Below are positions 8,402-17,362 of a DNA stretch of 38,399 bases, in pieces. Below the pieces are notes generated by a model that saw nothing but the letters and a program-made list of their open reading frames with translations, searched no databases and was not told the origin of the DNA. Source of the DNA: Candidatus Pacearchaeota archaeon (GTDB lineage: Archaea; Nanobdellota; Nanobdellia; Pacearchaeales; GW2011-AR1); NCBI GenBank assembly GCA_018304175.1, contig JAGVWT010000003.1, forward strand, positions 100,695-139,093. Reading direction: 5' to 3'. The position numbers were made by a program, and so were the translations under genes. Positions within the stretch are counted from its first letter, which is position 1; every line of letters begins with the position of its first letter.

Positions 8402-9895
8402 ATGGTAGCTACAATACAGCAGATTATCGGGAAAATCAATCTGGAGCTTTATGCTGAAAATGGAAAAGATTTATTGAAGAAATACAAAACTGCTGATAAA
8501 ATTCCAGTTGAAGAAGTAAAACCGAAAAATCTTGCAGAACACAAAATAGTTTATGATTCCACAACAGAGACGCTTGAGCCTGTTTATTTTTTTACAATTG
8601 ATATGATGTCAAACGATTTCGGACTTGAAACTGAAAAGATTGTTGACAATTTCTCTTCCACTCCTGGAAGTGCGCACTTTGCTGAGCTTGGGCAAAGGGC
8701 GACGATAATGCAGCAAAATGCAACGAAAATTTTAGGCGATGTGAATAATGTGATGAGGAGCATTTTAAATATTATTTATGATTTAAGGGAATTCAAAATC
8801 AGGCTGAAGTCTTATGATGATTTCAAATCAAAAGATAAGTCAACATCAGAAGCAGCGTTGCTTTCACTGAAACAAATTTGGATGGACCGCGTTGATATAC
8901 AAAAAGGGAATTCAAGTATTAAAGCCATGGCTCTTGGACAAGCAGGCTATCAAACACTAATCGATGCATTTCTTATTGTAAAAGATGAATCTTTAAAAGA
9001 CTCGAAAGGAAATGAAATTGATTTGAATGATAGGGTTAAGAGAATTGTAAAATCGAGAGTAATAGAATTTAATTCATGGCTGAAAGAATCTGAAGGAGAA
9101 TTAAGGAAAAGATACGAGCTTGAAAAAAACTATTTAAAAAGCCAAGTGAACAGCTTGAAGATTTATTCACGCTGGGCAAAACCTTATTTGAAAGCTGCAC
9201 AGGAGCTAGAGATGAAAGATGTAGGAAGAAAACCAGATTTTGTAAAAACTTTTAATACCATAATTCTTGAACTTACAGTAATGGGGAAATCAAAACTAAA
9301 ACCTGAAGATTTAATTTTAAGTGGAGATTTACCACGGGATTTCAAAAAATTAAAACTTGCGCGAGATTATTTTGTTTGTATTTTAGTTAATTTTTCATTT
9401 CGAGGAATCCCGCAAAAAGCTGGACAGCAATATGTTTTCGGAGGAAAAACAGAGATTATTTTCAATGCCTACGCGTTGAATAAGGATGAATTAGATGCAA
9501 TTAATAAAGAAATGGAAAAGTCGGATATCAGCGATGCTATGAAGCTTGTTGAAGGCATTACGACGGGCAGTCTTGAACAATTGCAGAAAGACATAGATTA
9601 CTTTTTAGAAGAAAAGACTGAAGAAGAAAAAAAAGATTCGTTGAGTTCAATGAAGTCGACTGATTTTTCAAATCCGTTTGTTGCTTTGATTGGAGGATAT
9701 GGCAAATCAGAATCATCAACAAGTTCGGAGAAGTCAAAGCCAGACGAAAAAAAAGAAGAAGTAAAGAAAATAAGGCCAGATGATTGGATTGAAAAAAACC
9801 ATCTCAGGAAAATTGCAACTAACAAAGCTAAAGAAACTGCATTTACAATATTTGATGTTTACAAGCAAGCGCATGGAATGGTAAGTTATACTTAA
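8402..9895 (+). CDS. conserved-looking alpha-helical protein of unknown function
   Basis: Intact 497-aa ORF; TATA-like element (tttataaata) upstream. Confidence 0.7.
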   Translation: MVATIQQIIGKINLELYAENGKDLLKKYKTADKIPVEEVKPKNLAEHKIVYDSTTETLEPVYFFTIDMMSNDFGLETEKIVDNFSSTPGSAHFAELGQRATIMQQNATKILGDVNNVMRSILNIIYDLREFKIRLKSYDDFKSKDKSTSEAALLSLKQIWMDRVDIQKGNSSIKAMALGQAGYQTLIDAFLIVKDESLKDSKGNEIDLNDRVKRIVKSRVIEFNSWLKESEGELRKRYELEKNYLKSQVNSLKIYSRWAKPYLKAAQELEMKDVGRKPDFVKTFNTIILELTVMGKSKLKPEDLILSGDLPRDFKKLKLARDYFVCILVNFSFRGIPQKAGQQYVFGGKTEIIFNAYALNKDELDAINKEMEKSDISDAMKLVEGITTGSLEQLQKDIDYFLEEKTEEEKKDSLSSMKSTDFSNPFVALIGGYGKSESSTSSEKSKPDEKKEEVKKIRPDDWIEKNHLRKIATNKAKETAFTIFDVYKQAHGMVSYT

Positions 9896-9926
9896 TATTC
9901 GAGAAATTTATATACTTCTTTAGTCT

Positions 9927-10520
9927 TTGATGATTATGGTAAAAAGAGTAAAAAAGATTTCAAAAAAAGTTAGGAAAATAATTGAAAAAGAGCTGAAGAA
10001 AAAAGTAATAAAAGAATTAAAAGAAAATGTCAAAGAAGAAAAAGGGCTTGAAGAGGAAATTTTTGAAACTGTTGATGAAAGAGATGAGCTCAAAATTGCT
10101 GAAACGCTGAAAAAAATCAAAGCACCTGTTTTGGAAAAAGTAAATGAAGCTGAAACTATTATGTTGAGTAGCAGAGGTGTTGCAAGAAGTTTAGGACGAG
10201 AACAGCGAGAAGGAAAAAGAGAAAATATAAATTATGATGATTCAAGGCGTTTGGAATACTCTCCAAATGAAAACATCCAAAGAGGTGATGAAAGGGGAGA
10301 AAGAAGGGTTGACTATATGACTCCTTCGCAAAATTACTCCGAGATGTTTCGAAATGAAGAAAAATTCAGGGAAAGTCAGAGGCTTGTTAGAGATACTGGA
10401 GAAAGAATACAAGATAATAGACATACTCACGAACCTATAGAAAGGCAGGTAGAAGTTGAGCCACGCGACGCAAAAGACAGCTCAAAAAAATATCTGACAA
10501 GAGGAGATTATAAAACGTAA
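9927..10520 (+). CDS. highly charged hypothetical protein
   Basis: 197-aa ORF with Lys/Glu-rich N-terminus and Arg/Glu-rich C-terminus; same strand, 31 nt after the previous ORF. Confidence 0.55.
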   Translation: MMIMVKRVKKISKKVRKIIEKELKKKVIKELKENVKEEKGLEEEIFETVDERDELKIAETLKKIKAPVLEKVNEAETIMLSSRGVARSLGREQREGKRENINYDDSRRLEYSPNENIQRGDERGERRVDYMTPSQNYSEMFRNEEKFRESQRLVRDTGERIQDNRHTHEPIERQVEVEPRDAKDSSKKYLTRGDYKT

Positions 10521-10557
10521 AAAGATTAATAAACATAATCAACATAATAAAAATAAA

Positions 10558-12402
10558 ATGGGTGATTATAAAATTTCAGATATTTATCAAGGTGGATATT
10601 CAAGTCTTAATCCTGAGTATAGCAGTTTGTTTACAGGTTACAGAGTTAAAGACACGTCGACGATTGGAGTTTCGTCAGACCCTAGGACAGCAAATATTTT
10701 GAAAGATGTTTCAGATAAACTTTCGACAGGACAAAAAGTAATTGAGCTTTCAATGATTGATTTGGGGACTCCTTTAGACACGATATCAAAACAGCAACTG
10801 GAAGAAGTAAATAGGTTGAGCAAATTAACAGGTGTTGATATTACTGTTCATGGACCTATTGTTGATGCTTCTGGAATAACCCAGCAAGGGGTTTTTGATG
10901 ATGCTCAAAGAGAAATTATCGAGAGAAAATTAATTAATTCAATAGAAAGGTCGCAGCAGTTGAATAAAGACGGAAATATTTCTGTGACTTTTCACACTGC
11001 GAACTCACTGCCGGGAGCGATGTGGAGCAAAACTAAAAAGGGCGAAAAAATTCTTGCAATGCCTGTTGTGAATCAGGAAACAGGGCAGTTAAGTATGGCG
11101 AGAGAAGAAGAAAAATATTATCCTCATCCTGTTCCTGTTAAAGGGGAAAGAAGTGGAGAAGTAGTTCCTGTCGGAAAACCAGTAATTTACACTCCTGGAG
11201 AAACAATTAAAATAATGAACGATACAAAATGGAGCAATGATTTGGACCAAGTTGAATTTAATAGGCAACATGCAAACAAACTTCTCGAAGAAATTCACCC
11301 AATTTTTATTGGAAGATACCTTCAATGGAAAGAGCATGAGTATAATCCGGATAAAGTCCCAAACCCGAATATTGAACCAAAGGAGTATGAAGAAATTCGA
11401 AAAATTTATACCGCAAATGCTTATTTGAATGAATCTCAAAGAAAGGTGAATGCTCTTTTTGACGACGCTGTGAAATATTCTCCTCCTGAAAAAAAAGAAG
11501 AATTGAAAAAATTGGCGAATGAATACACTAAAATATTAGTTGATGGAAAAAATAATCCAAAGGTAGAATCTGATGCCATATTTATGTTGACTCAAAGATT
11601 GAGTAGCATGGAATCACCCAAAATTTTTCTGCCTGCTGAAGAATATGCTTTGGATAAAACAACACAGACTTTTGGTAATGTTGCTTTTGATTCATGGAAG
11701 AGATTTGGAGGAAGCAAAAAAGCACCAATAGTAAATATTGAAAATCCTCCTGCTGGTTTTGGATTATCGCGAGGTGAAGATTTGAAAAATGTTGTTCAAG
11801 GCGCGAGAAAAAAATTTGTAGAAATTGCAACAAAACCAAAGAGGGAAGGTGGCGCAGGATTATCTGAGAGTGAAGCAAAATTAGAAGCTGAGAAAATGAT
11901 TGGTGTTACGTGGGATGTAGGACATATAAATCAATTAAGGAAATTCGGTTTCAGTGGGGAAGATATTATCAAGGAAGCTGAAAAAATTGCACCGCTTGTA
12001 AAACACATTCACTTGTCTGATAATTTTGGAATGGATAATATTGAACTTCCGATGGGAATGGGAAATGTTGATTTGAAAGAAGTCATGGAAAAACTTGGGG
12101 AAAAAGGTGAGAAAGCTAAGAAAATTGTTGAGGCGGCGCATTGGTGGCAGCACATGCAATCGTCGCCGTATGCAGTTACTCTTGAAGCAACTGGCTCGCC
12201 CATATACTCTATGGGGATGGCTCCTTACTGGAATCAAGCGATAGGATTGCAACAGGGTTATCTTGGAGGATTAGAAGGACAGTGGCTTCCGCAAATAAAT
12301 TATGAAACATTTGGAACGAGTTTTTCAAATCTGCCTATGGGACTTGGTGGACAACACCAAGCAACTGGACGTGGAAGATTCAGTGGCACGCCGATGGAAT
12401 AA
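10558..12402 (+). CDS. xylose-isomerase-like / endonuclease IV-like TIM-barrel protein with a large insertion
   Basis: DITVHGPIV, VTFHTANS, VNIENPPAG, VTWDVGHINQL, VKHIHLSDNFG...ELPMGMGNVDL and VTLEATG follow the order of metal-ligand motifs in the AP-endonuclease-2/sugar isomerase superfamily. Confidence 0.7.
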   Translation: MGDYKISDIYQGGYSSLNPEYSSLFTGYRVKDTSTIGVSSDPRTANILKDVSDKLSTGQKVIELSMIDLGTPLDTISKQQLEEVNRLSKLTGVDITVHGPIVDASGITQQGVFDDAQREIIERKLINSIERSQQLNKDGNISVTFHTANSLPGAMWSKTKKGEKILAMPVVNQETGQLSMAREEEKYYPHPVPVKGERSGEVVPVGKPVIYTPGETIKIMNDTKWSNDLDQVEFNRQHANKLLEEIHPIFIGRYLQWKEHEYNPDKVPNPNIEPKEYEEIRKIYTANAYLNESQRKVNALFDDAVKYSPPEKKEELKKLANEYTKILVDGKNNPKVESDAIFMLTQRLSSMESPKIFLPAEEYALDKTTQTFGNVAFDSWKRFGGSKKAPIVNIENPPAGFGLSRGEDLKNVVQGARKKFVEIATKPKREGGAGLSESEAKLEAEKMIGVTWDVGHINQLRKFGFSGEDIIKEAEKIAPLVKHIHLSDNFGMDNIELPMGMGNVDLKEVMEKLGEKGEKAKKIVEAAHWWQHMQSSPYAVTLEATGSPIYSMGMAPYWNQAIGLQQGYLGGLEGQWLPQINYETFGTSFSNLPMGLGGQHQATGRGRFSGTPME

Positions 12403-12683
12403 AATTGCTTTGCTCTAAAGTCGCTCATACTAACCCCCTCCTTAAAAAACACTCGCTCCAAAGTCGCTCATTTATTTGATTTATATACTAATACAAAAAC
12501 TAAAATCTTTTATTGATAACTTCTAGCTCGTCACAATAATCTAATCATAACAAAAATTATATCAGCAGATTAACAATTTACATCAATAGATGAGCATAGC
12601 GAGGACAATTTGTCATGCGAAACTTTAATAATGTTTAAAAACTAAAATATATATTAGAATATATAGTTTAAAATTGGTGATTT

Positions 12684-13700
12684 ATGGCTAAGAAATTTAA
12701 GGAAGAAAATTTTATTGAGGAGTTGAAGAGAGACCTTTCGCGACTTGACAAGGACATTCCGACTGGTAATTCTAAAAAATTAAAGATAAAGAAGGACTTG
12801 ATAAAAAAAGTAAAAGGCAATTCTAAGAAAAGCCCTAAAGAAAAAGAAAAGATAAAAATCATAGAGCCAAAAAAAGTTTCCACGAAGAAAAAATTTGTCA
12901 GGAAAGGACAAAAGCCGGTTACGTTTGATTTGAAAACTGACGAAGATATCGCGATGGATTTCGCGACAAAAGTTTACCAGAATTTCAACAAACTTGTTAA
13001 ATCAATTTTGCTTTTTGGCTCTGCAACGAAGAAATCAGCAACTTCCGGCTCTGATATTGATATTATGATTTTGATAGATGATGCTTCGATAAAATGGGAT
13101 GCAGAGTTAATTGCATGGTATAGGGAAGAGCTTGAGAAAATTGTTAGGAACAATCCATACAAAAAGAATCTTCATGTTAACACAATAAAATTAACTACTT
13201 GGTGGGATGATTTGCTTAGGGGAGACCCTGTTGTGATAAATATAATTCGTGACGGAGTTCCATTGATTGATTTTGGGGGATTTTTTGAGCCGTTGAAATA
13301 TTTACTTTTTACAGGAAGAATAAAAGCAACTCCCGAGGCAATTTATTCTCTTCTTCAAAGAGCGCCGCAGCATATTTCCAGAAGCAAAATCTCTGAGTTG
13401 AATTCAATTGAAGGTTTGTTTTGGAGCATGGTTGACTCTGCTCATGCAGCTTTGATTGCTGCGAAAGTTTCTCCGCCTTCGCCGGAACACCTTCCTATAA
13501 CCTTAAAAGAAGTTTTTGTCGACGCTGGAAAACTCAATATAAAATATGTTATATGGTATAGAGATTTGTTGCTTCTTCACAAAAAAATCGCACACGGAGA
13601 AAAAAAAGATTTGAAAGGTGTTGAAATAGATGATTGGCAAGATAGAGCTGAAGAATTTTTAAGCGTGATGACAAAAATCGTCGATGATTTGATTAGTTAG
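12684..13700 (+). CDS. nucleotidyltransferase-fold protein with helical C-terminal domain
   Basis: SILLFGSATKKSATSGSDIDIMILI (GS-x-DxD pol-beta NTase motif). Confidence 0.78.
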   Translation: MAKKFKEENFIEELKRDLSRLDKDIPTGNSKKLKIKKDLIKKVKGNSKKSPKEKEKIKIIEPKKVSTKKKFVRKGQKPVTFDLKTDEDIAMDFATKVYQNFNKLVKSILLFGSATKKSATSGSDIDIMILIDDASIKWDAELIAWYREELEKIVRNNPYKKNLHVNTIKLTTWWDDLLRGDPVVINIIRDGVPLIDFGGFFEPLKYLLFTGRIKATPEAIYSLLQRAPQHISRSKISELNSIEGLFWSMVDSAHAALIAAKVSPPSPEHLPITLKEVFVDAGKLNIKYVIWYRDLLLLHKKIAHGEKKDLKGVEIDDWQDRAEEFLSVMTKIVDDLIS

Positions 13701-13840
13701 AAAAGGTAGAAAATTGCTTCACCCCATTTCGTTCTTTTCGTTATTGATGTAATCAGTTAACACATAAAACTAACTTTATACACTAAATCATTAAAAATTT
13801 TTTGCTATTTTGTTCAACTTTTTTGCCAGCGAGCTAAACC

Positions 13841-14340
13841 TTACTTTTCCTGTGCAACAGCGCGTACCCCGACGTCGAAATTCCTGAGCTGAGGACCCCC
13901 GTAGCAATTCAGACTCGCCCTGCCGTCGTCAGCGAAGAACCAGGCACCTGAACCATTTCTTGGATGCCAGAAATATAAATTTCCTTTTTTAACATCACTT
14001 CTTGGAAGTCCTTGGCTTGTATGTGCCCTGCTTAAATAATCATCTAAAGAAATTCCAGGAATTCTATCTTTCACTAATGTGTCTTCATCTAATTTTTCTT
14101 CTTTTGTCCTGTTTCCTGTCAAAATGTATAATCCGTCTTTTCTTTTTTCAAAATAAGCATCAAGATGTTCAGCTCTCCATGGGTTTCTTACTTCTGTGAT
14201 TTCTCTGTAAATTTTAGGGAAGTTATCTTTTGTATGATTAAGAAATTCAACAAACTCTATAGGTGTTAACATCCTGTTTCCTTGTTCTTGAAGAAGTTTA
14301 TGAGAATCAAACCAAAGTCTTTTTCTAAATTTTTTGTCAT
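13841..14340 (-). CDS. FGE/C-type-lectin-like protein, candidate DGR variable protein; apparent 1-nt frameshift near the 5' end (ORF track starts at 14272)
   Basis: C-terminus NGSGAWFFADDGRASLNCYGGPQLRNFDVGVRAVAQEK in unusually GC-rich DNA; upstream in-frame KKFRKRLWFDSHKLLQEQGNR joins MTK only with one extra base in the A6/T6 tract at 14330-14335. Confidence 0.6.
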
Positions 14341-14341
14341 T

Positions 14342-14575
14342 TTAATTAAAAAAATAATCAAACAATTTATATGAAGCATAAATTGTAGTGCTTGCTGCTA
14401 ATATTACTCCTGCACCCATCATTAATTCTTTTGGCGAAGCAGGACGAGGTTCGTACATTCCAGTCAATCCAACTTCACTTTCATGACTGGATTTTTTTGA
14501 TGTTTTGACTTTATTTTCTAAGTTTTGATTTGTCATTTTAGTTTTCTCCTCTGAGATGTTTAGCAAGTCCTTCAA
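14342..14575 (-). CDS. small membrane protein
   Basis: 77-aa ORF with C-terminal TM (MMGAGVILAASTTIYASYKLFDYFF); the actual start may be the internal MTNQNL. Confidence 0.5.
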   Translation of the reverse strand: MKDLLNISEEKTKMTNQNLENKVKTSKKSSHESEVGLTGMYEPRPASPKELMMGAGVILAASTTIYASYKLFDYFFN

Positions 14576-15164
14576 GATTAGTTTTTGTGCTTCTTTTAAC
14601 AGTTTCAGGCCTCAATGTTTCGAGTTTGAATGATTCCAATGTTCTGAGCATCACAATTAAGTTTTGGTATTTTTCCAATGTTGCTCTTGCGCTTTCTACT
14701 TTTTTTTGTATTTCTTCTGGCGTACCATCTAACAATCCTTCTTGAGCTCCTTGCGAAACATAACCTGCCTTCTGCATTTGTTTCTCAATATTTCCATATG
14801 TTTCATTTTTGAATTTACCGAGTTCTGTGTTCAATGTTTTTTTGTCTTGATCACTTAATAAATCCATTCCTCCACTATAATGTCCTGTCAATTGGTCAAC
14901 AGTCAAAGAATCGCGTGCCTGAGAATAAGCATCTGAATAAACTTCAATTGCTTTTTTTATTCCTGCTTGATTGTTATAAACTCCTTCTCTCAATAATTTT
15001 CTAGTTGCATCATCTAATGTCAATCTTTCACCTTGTATTTCCAGGGCAGAACCAACATATGCCGGATCTGATTTTGATAATCTTGCTGCTAGAACTGCTG
15101 GCTCGTACATAGCCATTTTTTCAAGTCCGCCTTGTTTTTGATTTGCTTCAGCCATTTTATTCAA
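14538..15164 (-). CDS. hypothetical helical protein
   Basis: 208-aa ORF overlapping both neighbours slightly. Confidence 0.6.
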   Translation of the reverse strand: MNKMAEANQKQGGLEKMAMYEPAVLAARLSKSDPAYVGSALEIQGERLTLDDATRKLLREGVYNNQAGIKKAIEVYSDAYSQARDSLTVDQLTGHYSGGMDLLSDQDKKTLNTELGKFKNETYGNIEKQMQKAGYVSQGAQEGLLDGTPEEIQKKVESARATLEKYQNLIVMLRTLESFKLETLRPETVKRSTKTNLEGLAKHLRGEN

Positions 15165-15645
15165 TAACTCCCAAATTTAAATTTGCATAATTTAGAATAA
15201 AACTTGCTCCTTCTTGATTTATATTAACTCCCCCGCCTTGAACTCCTGTTAAATTTTCTGCGACGTTGTTTCCTCCTAATTGGAATCCTGTTTGGCTATT
15301 TCCATTTATAGGCACATTGTAGTTGAAAGGGTCATTGCTGTAATTTGTAAATCCGATTTGTCCGCCGACTAAATTACTTGTGCTGTTATGCAAACCGACT
15401 TGTAGCCCGTAAAAATAATTTCTGTTGTTATCAACTGGTCTGTGATAAGAACTTATAGAAATTCCGTAAAATCTTGAACCTTCAGCGAATTCAGTGCCGT
15501 TTGTTGTAATATTTATTCCACCCCATGTCCCTACTTTTTCATTGAATATTGGGGGCACGCTGACATCCTTGTTATTTCCGCCAAAAGTTCCCACTAATGT
15601 TGCTACTCCTAACAATCCTAAAAGTCCTTTTTTTATTTTACCCAT
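15157..15645 (-). CDS. secreted protein with GLQxG-type surface repeats
   Basis: Signal-like N-terminus; repeats FYGLQVGLHNS, VGGQIGFTNYS, TGFQLGGNN, LTGVQGGGVNI. Confidence 0.6.
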   Translation of the reverse strand: MGKIKKGLLGLLGVATLVGTFGGNNKDVSVPPIFNEKVGTWGGINITTNGTEFAEGSRFYGISISSYHRPVDNNRNYFYGLQVGLHNSTSNLVGGQIGFTNYSNDPFNYNVPINGNSQTGFQLGGNNVAENLTGVQGGGVNINQEGASFILNYANLNLGVIE

Positions 15646-15646
15646 T

Positions 15647-16084
15647 TTACTCTGAAACTCCTTGAAATTTTTTAGAAATTCCTTTTGATGGTCCTAATTG
15701 ATATTTTTTCCTTTCATATAGCCCCAACTGATAATTTATTGGTAATCTCCCCATATTTGCATCCCAAATAATTCCTCTAGCAATTATTTCAATATTTTTG
15801 TCAGTTATGTCACAATCACAATTAAATTCAGGGTTAGAATATGTTATGTGATTAACTCTTTTATGGGAATATTCACTTTTTATAAAATTTGTTTCTCTTA
15901 TTGCTCCTTCTGCTGAATTTATTTCTACAGTCGGAGTTTCACTAATTGGGTAAAGTTCAGACTCGTTTCCAACAAGTCTTTTTAATTCAGGTCTTATGAC
16001 TCTTGTTTCCATGATTTCCACAGAATTTTGAGGTTTATAAATATTGTGGTTTTGTTGTTCTTTTAAAAAGGTGACAAAATCCAT
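15647..16084 (-). CDS. hypothetical protein
   Basis: 145-aa intact ORF in the same minus-strand cluster. Confidence 0.5.
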   Translation of the reverse strand: MDFVTFLKEQQNHNIYKPQNSVEIMETRVIRPELKRLVGNESELYPISETPTVEINSAEGAIRETNFIKSEYSHKRVNHITYSNPEFNCDCDITDKNIEIIARGIIWDANMGRLPINYQLGLYERKKYQLGPSKGISKKFQGVSE

Positions 16085-16166
16085 CCCAAAACCATTGTTT
16101 GCAAAGTAGGGATTTGAAACAACACTAATTTAGCGAGCGTTAGCAAGCGCAATCATCGTCGTAAAA

Positions 16167-16715
16167 TCAGTGTTTTAAAACAACTTCTGTTTTTGAGAGA
16201 ACCCTCATTCTGCACGGAAGCTTTGGAAAAACTCTTCTCAAAGTGTCTCTAATTAATCTTTCTGCTTTTTGGTTTGGAAGAGCGAAGAAAAAAACTCTTG
16301 TTCCAGGTTTGACAATCGCTGCTTTTCCAGATGTTTTCCCGAAGGAAAGCTGCATTCCTGTCTGCATTCTATCTGCTCCTGCTCCAGTAAGCATTTTGTT
16401 TTCACGCTGAATGTGATGGGGAACTGCGAGGACTTTAAACAAATATTGTCCTGCGAAATCTGTTTCAAGTTTTTTATTTATGTACTGTCTGCAAGCTTCA
16501 AGTGCGTTGTGTCTTATTTGGGCGTTTTCAGTTGAGATAACTGTTAATTGAATTGGCAATTTTCCATTGTTGTAAAGACTTTCATTTCCCATCGTGAACT
16601 TAACAATCTTCTGCGGCGGAACCGTCTTTATGAATGACTTCCCTTTCTTTTTACTTACACGAGTGTAGGGAACAACTTTTCTCTTTGAGTAAGACGAAGC
16701 TTTTCTAAGCCCCAT
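16167..16715 (-). CDS. rpl10e: ribosomal protein uL16 (archaeal L10e)
   Basis: LRKASSYSKRKVVPYTRVSKKKGKSFI..., ENKMLTGAGADRMQTGMQLSFGKTSGKAA. Confidence 0.93.
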   Translation of the reverse strand: MGLRKASSYSKRKVVPYTRVSKKKGKSFIKTVPPQKIVKFTMGNESLYNNGKLPIQLTVISTENAQIRHNALEACRQYINKKLETDFAGQYLFKVLAVPHHIQRENKMLTGAGADRMQTGMQLSFGKTSGKAAIVKPGTRVFFFALPNQKAERLIRDTLRRVFPKLPCRMRVLSKTEVVLKH

Positions 16716-16911
16716 TTTCTCCTCCTGAAACTGATAAATCTCTTCTTAATAAACATCTGCCGCCGATAGTGCATAATTCATTATATTGGTCTTCTAAATC
16801 TGGGTCTATAATTCCTGTGCTTCTTTTTTTAGTTAACACGTTTATATCAGGGCAATTTCTTCCTGAGGAATATTCACATTTTCCAGTAAAATATTCTATA
16901 TTGTTTGTCAT
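16705..16911 (-). CDS. small four-Cys protein
   Basis: 68-aa ORF with GKCEYSSGRNCPD...ELCTIGGRCLL; overlaps the rpl10e start by 11 nt. Confidence 0.5.
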   Translation of the reverse strand: MTNNIEYFTGKCEYSSGRNCPDINVLTKKRSTGIIDPDLEDQYNELCTIGGRCLLRRDLSVSGGENGA

Positions 16912-16946
16912 TTTATCTCCATTAAAACGGCCACGCTTGGATGTTT

Positions 16947-17213
16947 TTAATCTTTTACCTCCACATTTGTTGTTATTGCCTGCCCGGGCAAGCCCTTTTC
17001 AAAAATCACACGGACTAGGCCTTTATTTCCGTGAGTTCCAGAAACTTTCCCTTTGATTATTTTTTTGTTTTTTCCCGGCGAAACCCATGAGACTTCTTTT
17101 CCAATTAGTTTTGTTGCAGATTCTTTTGAAGTAACTCCAAGGGCTTCTATAATGAAATGCCTTTCGTGAATTGTTTTTCTTCCTCTGCGGAATTGAATAA
17201 CTTTTCCTTTCAT
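16947..17213 (-). CDS. rpl35ae: ribosomal protein eL33 (L35Ae), start re-assigned from 17273
   Basis: MKGKVIQFRRGRKTIHERHFIIEALGVTSKESATKLIGKEVSWVSPGKNKKIIKGKVSGTHGNKGLVRVIFEKGLPGQAI. Confidence 0.85.
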   Translation of the reverse strand: MKGKVIQFRRGRKTIHERHFIIEALGVTSKESATKLIGKEVSWVSPGKNKKIIKGKVSGTHGNKGLVRVIFEKGLPGQAITTNVEVKD

Positions 17214-17362
17214 TTGAAAACAACCTCTTGGTTTTTTTCGATTTTCCTCAAAACACTGAACAGCGATTTCCAATTACCTCTAACGAAATCGCGGAATTTA
17301 TTTACTTTCATTAGAATAATTGAGAAAATTAGTTTTTAAAAGTTCTGTTTGAGAGTTTAGTA

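Noticed and set aside
11089-11439. Minus-strand ORF opposite the TIM-barrel gene (also 11582-11878, 11935-12252)
   Set aside because: Antisense to a strong coding gene; low-complexity Phe/Ser/Ile-rich translations typical of antisense frames.
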